From NCBI GenBank assembly GCA_028753945.1, contig JAPNXP010000012.1:4486501-4550500 (forward strand): a DNA stretch of 64,000 nucleotides, in the 5' to 3' direction. The stretch comes from Hexactinellida sp. DTS-2022. Its lineage: Eukaryota > Porifera > Hexactinellida. This document shows positions 19,533 to 30,380 of the stretch, one piece after another. Every line of letters starts with the position of its first letter. Position 1 is the first letter of the stretch. The notes under the pieces were generated by a model. The model was not told the origin of the DNA. It did not search any database and saw nothing but the letters and a program-made list of their open reading frames with translations. A program made the translations under genes and the position numbers.

Positions 19533-21140
19533 CTAGGTTGGAGGAAGGTAATTAAGTATCATGTTGTAGAGACGTGGTTGGTGACCAAGAATAGACAATG
19601 GAATGTGATTACTAACAATAGTGGTAGCGGCGAGTGTGAGGAGCGGATACGGCTTGTTGAGGATTACGTACTTATCCCTGGTTTCTTCGTACACCTCTCT
19701 TGCAGGCCCCATCCCTAGGCTAGATATAATGCTATGCAGCTGGTCAACGAAAGAGTTCCCATCTCTGTCCACTGTGAATGGATTAGCCCCACCCTCCAAT
19801 AGAGTTTGTACCATGAAGATGTTACCGTATAGCAATGCCTCTTGAATAGGAGTACGTCCTGATATGGCAATCCTAGCGTTTATGTCTGGATCGAAGAGAA
19901 CTATGAATCTGGAAAGTGGTGACGTATAAGAAATAGAAATAGATGCGGCAAAATACAATGGTATTACTTTTGCAAGAGAGACAGAGAATGTTTCTATTTG
20001 TACGAACGGAATTTCACACTCGCTTCCATAAATGTGAATTAACAGCTGGTATATCTCGAACGAGACAGAAATGATTGGTTGGACAAATTTAGTCTTATCC
20101 TCTTGAGTCAATCTAATATCTGTCAGCATCTCTAGAAATCTTTTTAATAGAGTCAAATCTATCATTTTATCAATTATTTCGTTTTTATTTGGATGATTAG
20201 AAGCTTGTCGGACAATATTGCTAATTAAAGCTATACCAGTGCCCACTCCTTCGGTGAGATGGGAATATCTGTACGGGGGCGCTCTAATCCAAGAAGAAAT
20301 AACTCTCTCGGTCATCAGTTTAGTTCTCTTTTCAAAAAAATATAGTGAACTTTCAAGAATATTTAAAAGATCTAGATTAAAAGCGAAGCTGAGAGGATCG
20401 TTAAAATTCCATAAATGCCACCAAATGTTAACCTTAGATTCCCAGTATTCGAATGAATGAATTATTTCTTCAACACAAAGGAATTCCTTTAATTCGTGAC
20501 AACATTCAAAAATAGAATTGCATTTTGGTGTTATGCCACTGAAGCATTCATCTGGTCTCACTCCGTGTTTCACAAACAGAGCCATTGAGTGGCAAATCTC
20601 TTTCTTCGGGCCATACTTGCAACATTCAATTATAGCTTTTGTACCATGGATAGGTTCTCTATGATGCTTGTGATGTAACAGCGTCCATACTGAATACCGA
20701 ATAATATTATCAGCTGTAATATCTACGGACTTACTCAGGATTGTAGCCATTTGGAGGCACTGGTTTACTTCTGCTGAGCAATAGTACAGAGACTCTAAAG
20801 GATTTAAATTGAAATTATCTGGTGTAAGCTTTGCTCCTCTCTCGAAAAGAAGAGCAATCATTCTCTCAATACTGTGCTTGCTGTTTCTACCTAAGCAACT
20901 TGACCATAGGTATTCGTAATACTTTACAGAATGGAAAGAGACAGGGGGACTAGGTAGGACAGCCAAATGCAAGAGCGAGAGTCCTATCTCCCCCAACCCG
21001 TTAATGTCATCGGTTTGTCTCAACAGCTGTTCGGCCTTCGAGTGCTTCTTGTACAGCACAGCTGTTTGCAGAGGAGAGAGGGGAAGTTGGACCGAAATAG
21101 ACTCTTTCTGCTCCGCATTCTTAGAACCAGAGTGACCCAT
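19533..21140 (-). CDS. Ankyrin-repeat protein with predicted N-myristoylation site, 535 aa
   Basis: A single-exon gene starting at the ATG at 21140. The N-terminus MGHSGSK fits the myristoylation rule (Gly2, Ser6), so membrane attachment is plausible. Ankyrin-like segments appear near the N-terminus (SPLQTAVLYKKHSKAEQLL, LSLLHLAVL, IALLFERGAKLTPDNF) and near the C-terminus (GRTPIQEALLYGNIFMVQTLLEGGANPFTVD). The middle third is diverged helical sequence with no clear domain. No known family was recognised beyond ankyrin repeats. It sits just downstream of ASPP in the same orientation, with a 165-bp gap between the ASPP ATG and this stop; they are probably separate transcription units. Confidence 0.8.
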   Translation of the reverse strand: MGHSGSKNAEQKESISVQLPLSPLQTAVLYKKHSKAEQLLRQTDDINGLGEIGLSLLHLAVLPSPPVSFHSVKYYEYLWSSCLGRNSKHSIERMIALLFERGAKLTPDNFNLNPLESLYYCSAEVNQCLQMATILSKSVDITADNIIRYSVWTLLHHKHHREPIHGTKAIIECCKYGPKKEICHSMALFVKHGVRPDECFSGITPKCNSIFECCHELKEFLCVEEIIHSFEYWESKVNIWWHLWNFNDPLSFAFNLDLLNILESSLYFFEKRTKLMTERVISSWIRAPPYRYSHLTEGVGTGIALISNIVRQASNHPNKNEIIDKMIDLTLLKRFLEMLTDIRLTQEDKTKFVQPIISVSFEIYQLLIHIYGSECEIPFVQIETFSVSLAKVIPLYFAASISISYTSPLSRFIVLFDPDINARIAISGRTPIQEALLYGNIFMVQTLLEGGANPFTVDRDGNSFVDQLHSIISSLGMGPAREVYEETRDKYVILNKPYPLLTLAATTIVSNHIPLSILGHQPRLYNMILNYLPPT

Positions 21141-21289
21141 TGCGGGAGCTGTCCCTATCTGACTGGTAATGAGCAGTGTTAAACCACAGTCTCAAGCGGT
21201 GTTGAGAGGTTCATACTTTTATAAATAAGTTCACAGAACCATTGTATACAAGCGGACTTTTGGATAACTCATTTAAGTATACTACCACT

Positions 21290-21703
21290 CAGTGGCGTAA
21301 ACTTGGGAGGTGCCGGGGGGTGCATGGCACCCCCCGGCTTAAAATCATGGGGGTGCCAGGCCTGCCCGGCACCCCCATGATTTTCTGTTGCCTTGCCAAG
21401 ACGAAATGCTTGGTAGTGCCGCTTGTGTAGAATACTTTAATATAGAAGATTAACCCGAAGGAAATTAACGCGATTTGGAGCAAAACATTTTCAAATACAT
21501 GAAATTAACGCGATTGAGGGAAGAACATTTTTAAATACATGAAATTAACGCGAATAATTTTTTTTTTAATATTCAAGTTAACGTCATCTAAATTAACGCT
21601 GTAATACATTGGTTTTATCCACTACTAAATGTCTATATTTGGTGTAAGTGGGTTTGTGCCATGTTGGCACCCCCATGACCAATCTCGAAGTCTACGCCCC
21701 CTG
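21290..21703. mobile_element. hAT-like MITE, 414 bp, 8-bp TSD
   Basis: Ends CAGTGGCGTAAACTTGGGAG and (reverse) CAGGGGGCGTAGACTTCGAG, with CTACCACT duplicated at 21282-21289 and 21704-21711. Inside is a strong GC-rich hairpin (about 21310-21385). It also has three copies of a GAAATTAACGCGA unit (about 21458-21555). The CAGTGGCGTA end and 8-bp duplication are typical of hAT elements. Confidence 0.88.
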
Positions 21704-21863
21704 CTACCACTACATAAGTAATAATTTATTCTAATGCAGCGACGTTGAACAAATTAATGAAATTATAGTTCCCTCCCTTGCTAATACGAACAGCGGATCG
21801 ATCAGTATCACAATTTAAATTTGTTATTGTATGTATTTATTCCGAGAATTATTATACTCTATA

Positions 21864-21997
21864 CAGTATAAGTACGAACAGCAGGGGATCGCCTCACCCA
21901 GAATTCGTATTAATCAAATATCATTTGCGTTGAAAGGAGTTGAAGGGGACTGAAATAGTGTTCGTATTAACCGTGTTCGTACTAATGAGTTCTACCG
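21864..21997. mobile_element. pogo/Tigger-like MITE, TA-flanked
   Basis: Left end CAGTATAAGTACGAACAG, right end (reverse) CGGTAGAACTCATTAGTACG, flanked by TA. Interior motifs resemble GTTCGTATTAACCG. Confidence 0.6.
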
Positions 21998-22213
21998 TAT
22001 ATAAGTACTGATCTAGTTTTGTCCATAAATATCAATCGTCGCAACTCTGTCATTTTGTAATATATAAAGTAGTTAATTAATACAAATATTGATACTGAAG
22101 AACATATATATAGGATACTGAATAGTTTATTAATAATAATACAAATAACTAGAACTATTTGTCACAGATATAATATTCTTGTTAGCAAATATAATAAAAG
22201 AGCTGGATAATCA

Positions 22214-23128
22214 TCATCTCTTGGTGGTGCCTCCGAATCCACTTTTCCTCGAAGTGCCCCCTCCGCCCCCTGAGCTGAACCCTCCCCCGCCCCCTGTTCC
22301 AAACCCGCCCCCGCCTCCAAACCAGCCTCCCCCGTAGCCTCTCCTGCCCCCTCCCCACCCCGACGCGCCTCCTCTGTACCCGTAGCCAGGCCTATACCCG
22401 TAGGGATTGGGACGGAACAGAGAGGAGACAGTTCTGAAGATGAAGTTAGCGATGCCTCCCACAAACATTCCCGTCATGAAGTTACCCCAGGGTGCCGCCG
22501 TACCTGCTCCAGCTGTTCCTGTTGTACCAGCTGTGGCATCAGGTGTGGACCCAGCTGTGGCACCAGGTGTGGGCCCAGCTGTGGACCCAGGTGTGACACC
22601 TGCGTCTAAGCTGTTTCTGTAGATAGCATACACGAGAATACCAATAGCAGCGAACAGCAGTATATTCTTGAAGCTCAGCCAGCCGGGCTGTTCATAGGAG
22701 GAATGCCCGTAGCTCTGCTGGCTGCTATGCTGAGAGTATTCGTAATCGATTTCGTACTCGAGTCCGCAGGAGTCCTTAAGCACGTATGGGTCCTCTGGGT
22801 GCTCGTACCCCTCGCAAGACACCTGGAGACGTCCGAACTTGTACCTCTGATCGAAGTCTGCCTCGCACTCCCACCTCACGTCCTGTCTCTGAGCCCCGAC
22901 ATTCGTGCAGACCACAAGGTTGGGTGTGGGGGTAGCGGCGCAGCCTGCCGACCCGCCCACACACCGCAGCTGGGGAATGGGACTGACACGACGGGCATTC
23001 GTCGTTTGTCCCTCCCGCAACACTATGGTATCTACATTCTGCAGCAACACCTTCTCGAAGTGAGACTGAGAGGAGCAACAGAGAGCAAACAGAAGTATGC
23101 ATAATGAGCACAGCTGGTGGAGAAACAT
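22214..23128 (-). CDS. SARAF: SARAF (store-operated calcium entry regulator), 304 aa
   Basis: Homologue of SARAF/TMEM66, an ER membrane protein that promotes slow inactivation of store-operated calcium entry by acting on STIM. A hydrophobic signal peptide occupies about residues 1-20. The luminal domain carries the family blocks PIPQLRCVGGSAGC, WECEADFDQRYKFG, VSCEGYEHPEDPYVL and SCGLEYEIDY with conserved cysteines. A single transmembrane helix (NILLFAAIGILVYAIY, about 158-176) follows. The cytosolic tail is a Thr/Pro/Ala repeat tract (PTPGATAGSTPDATAG-like) and then a Gly/Tyr/Arg-rich tail ending in basic residues, as in vertebrate SARAF. One exon. The tail repeats come from a tandem 18-24-bp DNA repeat around 22520-22605. 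Confidence 0.93.
   Translation of the reverse strand: MFLHQLCSLCILLFALCCSSQSHFEKVLLQNVDTIVLREGQTTNARRVSPIPQLRCVGGSAGCAATPTPNLVVCTNVGAQRQDVRWECEADFDQRYKFGRLQVSCEGYEHPEDPYVLKDSCGLEYEIDYEYSQHSSQQSYGHSSYEQPGWLSFKNILLFAAIGILVYAIYRNSLDAGVTPGSTAGPTPGATAGSTPDATAGTTGTAGAGTAAPWGNFMTGMFVGGIANFIFRTVSSLFRPNPYGYRPGYGYRGGASGWGGGRRGYGGGWFGGGGGFGTGGGGGFSSGGGGGTSRKSGFGGTTKR
22520..22605. repeat. Coding minisatellite in SARAF tail
   Basis: Imperfect tandem copies of a CCAGCTGTGGCACCAGGTGT-like unit, coding for repeated Pro/Thr/Ala residues on the minus strand. Confidence 0.6.
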
Positions 23129-23929
23129 TAGTCTCTTGAATTTAATTAAAGCTTAGAGAATTAATTAAACTAGGACAGACTAGGATAAAGTAATACAAAT
23201 TATACAATTATTCAACCAAAAGGTAGTTTTATAGTGAAAATAAAATCTCAAATAAATACGATACGTCTACTAAATGTGTTCAAGTGGAGAGGTTCCACGT
23301 GCTGAATTTGTATTCGATGATATTAATAGGGTATATTTCTATTTTGAGTCCTATTAGCTATTAATTAATAAACTCATCAGAAGTTTCGTACTTCACTTGT
23401 GAATATTAATAACAATAGGAGAGGATTCTTGAGAAATAAGATTAGCAGTGTTTGGAATACATTGGTTTTTAAGAAATGTTTGAAATTAATCAAATTATAT
23501 TAGAAAGCCCATAAAATCCCTTTCCTAAATATTATCCTACAATTAAATTCTGGTAACTATATATTATCTCACAGGACTTGGTTGTGCACTACCATTCCTG
23601 CACTAAAATTTGGAAGCACAATTTTGTTGTTTACTTTCTTCTAAATGCTTATGTAATAAGTATTTTTAATCACTTTTATTATTAATTACGTTATAAAATA
23701 TTTACACAACGGTTACATGATGGCAATAATAACTTTTATAGAATTTGTCATGCTTCCATGGTTAAAAATGGTAATTTACAAACAAGCCTTTGTTGAACCC
23801 TCTTGTATGTAATAAATTTACTGCTCATGCACTTTAACCCAAGAAAAGGGATTATAAATGCGTATAAATACCTGACAATATCATGACAGGTAAATTTATT
23901 AATTTAATATACCAACCAATAAACACACA
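23129..23929. other. Intergenic spacer between divergent SARAF and membrane-protein gene
   Basis: About 800 bp of AT-rich sequence that should contain both promoters. Apart from the TATA-like site at 23863, nothing was recognised. Confidence 0.5.
23863..23870 (+). promoter_or_regulatory. TATA-box candidate for the 23930 gene
   Basis: TATAAATA, 60 bp upstream of the ATG at 23930. A second TATAAAT-like site lies 10 bp earlier. Assigned from sequence and distance only. Confidence 0.35.
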
Positions 23930-24997
23930 ATGTATTCCATAACTATCTATATATCAGAAGGCCTCATTTTCTCACTAATACCCATTCCCTTCTGTATCTT
24001 AACATTATTTGTTTTAACATATTACATACGCAGGAGATACAAGCTGTATATGGAAATAAGAAGGATTCCGATAGAATTGCTTTTCTTTGAGTCTTATAAG
24101 AATCATCTTAAAAATCTTAAATTAAAATGTATAATCAATAATTTTATTCTTTTGATTCTATGGTTGGAATTCTTCGCAAATTTAGGTGAATCACTTCACT
24201 TTCTTCCATTCTGGTTTCGAGTATTCGATAATGGGATCAAATCCACATTCTTGAATGATTACGAAAGATATACCTATCTGTTTTCAATCTCTTTAAGATT
24301 TGTGATTGTCCCAGTACTGTGTCTGATGATGAATTTCCTCTGGCTCGCTTATAGGAAATACGATTATAAACATACTATAATTCGATGGACATGGTACATA
24401 TTGCTAAGAACAGTATTCATCTTTCTAAGTATTTTCGTTTCTTCTGAAAATTTGATCTCTGATGATTTTTTCTCAATGCTGCGTTTAATTTCCTCCCTAT
24501 CAATGGGATTTCTACTAGTTATCGACTTTCTCCAGTATGTGCATTATACAAGAAAGTTCTATTTGCATCTCAGAAGCCGAGAGAAAGAAGTTAGATTATT
24601 TTATTATGACAGGAGAGCATATCTTGACTGTAAGTACCTTAGGATACATTTCAAGATCGCTGCTGCATTCGTAACTATTGCCTTAGTTTTCTTCACTTTC
24701 GGTGGATTCATTATCATATTAAGACCCCTAACTAATTACTCGAAACACCTGCCTATTCCTCAACATTGGAGCCAATCGATACATTTGGTCCTGCAGTCCG
24801 TTATAGAGTTCGTGCTGGTACCTTCTTTGATGATTTATAAAATTTTGATTACTCTTAATTATTGTTATATATTTGTTGTTGTTGCTTTCAAGTCCTACAG
24901 AGACAGACAGAAGTTGATCCACATAAACAGATACATCAAGCCTATCATCAGACAGTACCATGAAAGTGTATACCAACATAATTATGTCAACTTATAA
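23930..24997 (+). CDS. Multi-pass membrane protein of unknown family, 355 aa
   Basis: A single-exon frame beginning at an ATG 60 bp after a TATA-like site. By eye it has about seven hydrophobic segments: near residues 8-32, 66-88, 114-138, 150-172, 184-205, 240-265 and 285-325. Basic residues lie between them (YYIRRRYK, LAYRKYDYKH, HLRSREKEVR). The C-terminal tail is short and cytosolic-looking, with no signal peptide beyond the first helix. The topology would fit a seven-transmembrane receptor, but I see no family signature (no DRY, NPxxY or GPS). The coding sequence is AT-rich, like its flanks and unlike SARAF and ASPP. It could be a lineage-specific receptor family. Confidence 0.65.
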   Translation: MYSITIYISEGLIFSLIPIPFCILTLFVLTYYIRRRYKLYMEIRRIPIELLFFESYKNHLKNLKLKCIINNFILLILWLEFFANLGESLHFLPFWFRVFDNGIKSTFLNDYERYTYLFSISLRFVIVPVLCLMMNFLWLAYRKYDYKHTIIRWTWYILLRTVFIFLSIFVSSENLISDDFFSMLRLISSLSMGFLLVIDFLQYVHYTRKFYLHLRSREKEVRLFYYDRRAYLDCKYLRIHFKIAAAFVTIALVFFTFGGFIIILRPLTNYSKHLPIPQHWSQSIHLVLQSVIEFVLVPSLMIYKILITLNYCYIFVVVAFKSYRDRQKLIHINRYIKPIIRQYHESVYQHNYVNL

Positions 24998-25923
24998 ATT
25001 GTGTCGTATTTAGAAATAAATTATATTCTCATTAAAACCTACTATTTAATCATGATAAGTTACAGTAGACTCTGCATTATTGAGCTACCGGTTAATTAAG
25101 TTCTCAGCTGAATGAGTAATTACCCTCGTACCAACATGACCCAATTAAGCGGAGTAGATTCTACTGTATTTTGATAATATATATCTCAGAAAATTAATCT
25201 TAAATCGAAAATCAGGATACGTATAAGGGAGACATAATTATATTGAACTCAGTTTCAGGTAACTGAAGAATTTGAATTGTTAAATAAGAGCCACAAGCTG
25301 AGAAATAAAAGTTGAGTAATAAAAAAACAAAATCCTTCAGTTACCAGATATTAAGTGTCATACAAATACTATTCCCAATCATATTTTGCCCCACAAACAT
25401 TATTTAAATTATGTAAAAACTCCAGTCCTTGTTCCAAATTTAATGAATGTTTATCAAACATACTTTTGTTTCATTAATAAAGATTCAAATAATACTCGTT
25501 AATTTCCAATTGAAGAGCCAATCTAAACAATTAATTACTCAGAAAGCGCAGGTGAAAAATCTTTTTGAAATATAAATTTTTTACTGTAGAATATCCATAC
25601 TCTCCCATAGCCCGGCCGTGGGGGCTAAATTGAATGCATATCATATCAAGTACTATACTACAATGAATATACAGAATAATTATTACTATTTCTATAATCA
25701 AGCCACATATACAACAACCAATAAATTATAACTATACACCAAACAGTAGAATATTTTGCCATAAATACAAGTACAAACCACCGGAATAAAATCTCATTAA
25801 TTATATTGCTGAAGGCGGAGAAGAATCTGAGTTAAGTAAAAACATTTTACATAGCAGTATCCAACAGTAATTGCTTAAAACTACACCCGATAGCTCAGCG
25901 CTCGAAATGCATTCGCGGCGCGT
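24998..25923. other. Intergenic spacer between membrane-protein gene and ASAP 3' end
   Basis: About 930 bp of AT-rich sequence holding one pogo-like MITE (25063-25166). Nothing else was recognised. Confidence 0.5.
25063..25166. mobile_element. pogo/Tigger-like MITE, 104 bp, TA-flanked
   Basis: Ends CAGTAGACTCTGCATTATTG and (reverse) CAGTAGAATCTACTCCGCTT, flanked by TA at 25061-25062 and 25167-25168. Same family style as the elements at 27894 and 49850. Confidence 0.7.
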
Positions 25924-28900
25924 TTAAGTGGAACTAGGAATTTTGTGTCCCTCCACTTTCTCGACGTAACAGCTGGGAAACACGCCCACCGTGTTCCTGT
26001 TGCTGATTAGGAACCCGCGCCACCAGTCCTCATCCAGTATCTGCGTCACCACGATGTTGTCTCCGAATGCGAAGGAGAGCTCGTCAGTGTAGTCCCCGTC
26101 GCAGTCGAAGAGCGCGCGCACCAAGAAGGCCTGGTGGGACCCGGGGCGCGGCGGGACGGGGGGACAGTCCTCGTTTCGGCTCAGGGAGTCGAGCTGGTCG
26201 GACACACTGCCACTGCTGCCTCCGTTGCTGCTCTTCATGCAAATGGACCGCCTGGGAGGGATAGGGGGCGTCTCCTCTCCCGGATCCAGGTTTCCGGAGA
26301 ACAGGTGCTCGTGTCCGAACACCCCGCTCTGGGATGTACGGTCACTGGTCTGGTCCTTGTCATCTGGGAGCATCAGACTAACTGGGACCTCGTAGAGGCC
26401 CTCCGTACCGGGGGCAGACAGGCCCCAGTCTATGTCGTTGAACTCCAGGGATATCTCAATGCGCTTGTGCTTGCTCTCGGATAGCAGGTCCACCACGTCT
26501 TCAAAGCTGTTCTCCTTCGCAATATCCATCGGCGTCTTACTATCTGCGTTCTGGAAGTTGAAATCTCCGGTGGTCTTCAGCAGCAGCAGCTTAATGCAGT
26601 TCAGCTTCCCGCACCTGGCAGCCACGTGCAGGGGCGTGTTCCCCTCCAGGTCCTTCTGCACCACGTGCTGACTGTTGCTCACCAGGAAGTCCACGATGTG
26701 CAGAGAGGTGTTGTCTTCCTGCTCGACGGCGAAGTGGAGAATGGAGCTTCCGTTCTGCGCGCTGGGGAGAGGCGAGGAGAAGTCCACCTATCAGCAGCAC
26801 ACATAAACACACACTACACACCTGTTACCAATACCTACCCTCTCCCCGAAGGCCTGCAGCAGTGTCGGCACGTGTCTGTTAATAACCGCGTTTTGCAGCA
26901 TGATCAGCAGCTCCTCCCCCTGTCCCTCCTCGGAAGCCTCGCTCTGAGCCACGTAGCGCCGCTCCGCGTACTTCTGCTTGATGTACTGGCGCCGCTGCTC
27001 CATGCCGGCCGAGGGGTCCAGCTTCTTGTCGTTGGGGTACAGACTCAGTCCCGCCTCGAAAGTGTCATTGAAAGTGTCGTTGCTCATCATGCGGGCCGTG
27101 AGCAGCTCTGAGTTCTTTATGTCGTCCAGCTCTAGACTGCGTATGCGAGACAACTACAGACACCAGTAACTAGCTGTGTATAGATAGAACGCACGCATAC
27201 CTGTACTCCCATCTCTCTGTGCAGACCCGAGCACTCAATGCACACGAGCACTCCCAGGTTAACTGAGAACCAGGCCGGGTCTGGACAGTTGCAGTCGGCA
27301 CACAGGTTATTCCCCGGCAGCTGGCGAATGGTGCCGATCACACCCTTCACAATCCGGACCCTCTCGTCGGGCTTGTTCAGCTTCCTGCCTCGCGTGAGAG
27401 AGTCGATGTCTGTGGCTGCATTCTTAAAGGCTTCGTCCATGCAGTGGTTCTTAGCGTTGAGCAGCACCGATACCCACTCCTCGCACTCCTCCTTAGAGTC
27501 GCAGCCGAACACGATGGTCTTGTTAGAAGTGATCATCTGGAACGCGAACCTCTTCACGTCCACCTCTCCCAGCAGGTTGACAGCGCAGGTCAGCATGGGG
27601 TAGTTAGTGGGCGCGCTGCGGGTGTGGTTAGGGTCTGACAGCATGAACAGCCCGGCCTTAACCTAGAGCGAACAGTCTATAGTAGTATTGCATTGCTATA
27701 CACACTGTTAGTGAGCGAACAAACACAAACAAAGTTCAGAATAAAGTTGAAATTACAAGTACGTAAATACTATGCATATATACTACTATGTTGCAGTCTA
27801 AGTACAAAACTTCAAACTAAAGACCATAAACACTGATTTATTTTCGAAAACATAAATTTATAACTCCAAGTATAACTTGGTCAAACCTAATTACAGTCAA
27901 CTGCGCTTAATTGGGTTACTTTGGTCCGAGGGTAGTTCAGTTTAAGCAGAACACTCAAATAAATCCCGTGACACAATTAAGCGGAGTGTACTGTATTAGA
28001 TATACTGTGAACTCCCGTTATAACGAAGTCGGATATAAAGAAATACCCGCTTATAACGAAATGAAAATTTTCCCAGAGCACTAAATGCATTAATTATTGT
28101 CCGCTTATTACGAATATCCGGATATAACGAAAGGATTTACAGGTCCTAAGCACTTCGTTATAACGATAGTTGACTGTACGTAGATAAATAGATAAATAGA
28201 CGAATATACTAACCTCGCATATTCTCTTCTGCCACACCTTCCTCACGATCCCCTCGCTCCTCTTGAAGAGGACCCCCCGCTTCTCGGTCCCGTGTGTGGA
28301 GTCCCCCTTCATCACGTGGAGGTTGTACTCCTTCTCCCTCTGCGGCTTGTCGGGGGGCTGCGCTATCGACTCGTGCAGGACCCCCGTTATGCTCTCCAGC
28401 TCCTTCTGGTCCATCTGAATCACCTGCGCAGCGTACAGTCAATCAAAGACTTAAGTCAATACACTTAACAGAGAAATAACCTATATGTATACCGCCTATT
28501 TCTAGACTAGGTTTACTTGACTTAAATAGTATTACTATAGACGGCAAGGGCTTTTGGTCTACAGAATTTATAGACGGTCTATAACTTTTTTGCTTAGTTT
28601 GTATGGGCTTTTATGGACAGTCTATAAATAGACCGTCTGCATATAAGGAAGCTCCTTAACAGACTACAAATTATAAGGATTCTTCAAACATTGGTTTCGC
28701 CAAAATAACTTTTGGGGTCGCCGGAATGGCAAAATTTCTGTGATGGATTTTTGGAGAATTTGGGTCGGCATGATAGTCGACACGGAAAAAAGTTTTATAT
28801 ATATAGGGGATACTGTATGAAGCTCTTATTGAGACTTGAACGTACTAGTATACGCAGTACAATTAACGCACCTGTTTGAGAGCTGCCAGATCAGTGGACT

Positions 28901-30380
28901 TCTTGCCCGCCCACTCATTGAGTGCCTGTAGGAACTCTGACCCGTCTATGAAGTAGCGCTGTAGCATGTGAAAGTAGTTGACCAGCTGAGAGGCAAACTC
29001 CACCTCCTTCTTAAGATTGACGTCATTGGACCAGTGCCAGAACTCCCCTAGCTCGTACTGCACCTTTCTCCTCTCCTTAAGCAGCTCTACAGTGAACAGC
29101 TCCTTCGGAAACGTAACCTTGGGGAGGCCGGTCTTCTTCAGCTGTTTGTTCCTGGCGGACTCGAGACTGCTGCGGCCCTGCTCGAAGTCGTGGTAGCTCT
29201 TCTCCACCTTCCTGCGTCTGTCCTGCTTAAGCAGGTTCTTCTGCATGCTAGCACCAGGGATACAGTTGGTAACCAATGGGTTATACAGTAGATGTCGGAT
29301 ATAAGCACACCGGTTATAAGAACACTATGTTGAAAAACGGTTGCCATATACCTTTTATAATTTATGTCGGTTATAAGAACATCAAGTGCAGTTCCCGACG
29401 ATGTGCTTATAACCGACATCCACTGTAGTACAGTCAGGTAATAGTACAGTCAATTTTTCGTCTGCTTAAGAAATTATTATTATATTAGGGTTAACACCTT
29501 TCTAATGTAATTTCAGGCACTGGCATGGTTATTTTTTTCATCTTTACGAAGCCGGTTTTTATATATTGGTGTTCGCCGATAAATATTAACCCTATATATA
29601 ATTATAGTATATACATACGTGTATATGGGAAATGGAAAGAGGGTTACCTGTCGAGTGGGAACGTGAGCATGTTGTTGAGATGCTGAATCAGTGTCCTAGC
29701 GAGCCTAGCCATCTCCTTGAACACCGTGGAGAATGTAGTGAACGTGTTTCCTATCTGGTTTCCCTTGCTGCTGAGATGCGCCCCGTACTCCACGAGTGTC
29801 TGACTGAACTGCTCCGTGGCCTTGCTGTAGGAGTCTCCTTTCGATTTCATAACTTTGAGATTATCCACGAACTTCTTAATGTATTCCTTCTCGGGAGAGA
29901 GCTCCTGATCCGCCTGCGAAACCGCGTTTCTGAACCCAGTCATCTTCTTGTGGAAGTCACACTTAGTCTGAGAGATATAAATACCCAAATCAGTCCTGGA
30001 TCAAATCAATGTCACAATATATTCTATAATAACCACCTTCCATTTGCCGTTCAAAAGTTACGTAACGCTTCCAAGGGAAGGGTAGGAACCCATGTTACAT
30101 ATCATCCTTTTGTATTATAAAATGGTAAAAAGCGTGACATAGGTACTATTTTTCGAAATGTTGCGTTACGTAACAATTGAACTGCCCTAACAAATAAATG
30201 AACAACCTTATCTATCTCGCTAGGGTCAAACTCAATTGTCTCTGTGATACCTCGTATCTCATCCAAGTCGATCGTGAGATCTTTCTCGACCTGTCGCAAG
30301 AAGTCCTTCTGGTAGAACTCTGCGTCCTTCTTGTCCTGTAGCGACAGGAGGACAGACTCGGCTCTGTGGACTTCAGCCAT
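25924..30380 (-). CDS. ASAP: ASAP-type Arf GTPase-activating protein (BAR-PH-ArfGAP-ANK-SH3), 7 exons, about 906 aa
   Basis: Exons in transcript order: 30380-30207, 29967-29648, 29247-28872, 28423-28214, 27662-27201, 27153-26839, 26787-25924. All introns are GT-AG and the phases match. Exons 1-4 give the BAR domain; the exon 2/3 join recreates FPLDS, as in human ASAPs. The PH domain spans the exon 4/5 join (about 335-435). The ArfGAP zinc finger has C481, C484, C501 and C504 (CADC...CIEC), with catalytic arginine about 509 in LHREMGV. Ankyrin repeats (about 625-705) include TSLHIVDFLV. A Pro-rich linker (PPIPPRR, CPPVPPRPG) precedes the SH3 domain (about 838-900). The role is Arf-GTP hydrolysis coupled to membrane curvature and adhesion dynamics. 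The length is close to human ASAP3 (903). It is the only gene here with many introns, and several introns carry MITEs. Confidence 0.95.
27894..27993. mobile_element. pogo/Tigger-like MITE in ASAP intron 4
   Basis: Ends CAGTCAACTGCGCTTAATTG and (reverse) CAGTACACTCCGCTTAATTG, flanked by TA. 100 bp. Confidence 0.75.
28005..28176. mobile_element. pogo/Tigger-like MITE in ASAP intron 4 (second family)
   Basis: Ends CTGTGAACTCCCGTTATAAC and (reverse) CAGTCAACTATCGTTATAAC, TA-flanked, only 11 bp from the previous MITE. The interior repeats TTATAACGAA-type motifs. The TIR resembles the classic Tigger pattern CAGT..ACTC.nTTATAACGAA. Confidence 0.75.
28533..28640. repeat. Short inverted-repeat cluster in ASAP intron 3
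   Basis: Several copies of TATAGACGGTCTATA-like palindromes, beginning CTATAGACGGC and ending ATAGACCGTCTGCATA. Probably a decayed MITE; no target duplication was established. Confidence 0.4.
29286..29425. mobile_element. pogo/Tigger-like MITE in ASAP intron 2
   Basis: Ends CAGTAGATGTCGGATATAAG and (reverse) CAGTGGATGTCGGTTATAAG, flanked by TA. A related fragment sits inside the MITE at 10458-10880. Confidence 0.75.

Larger units (their letters stand above)
21141..22213. other. Intergenic spacer with hAT-like and pogo-like MITEs
   Basis: About 1.07 kb between the ankyrin gene and SARAF. It holds a hAT-like element (21290-21703) and a pogo-like MITE (21864-21997). Nothing else was recognised. 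Confidence 0.6.
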
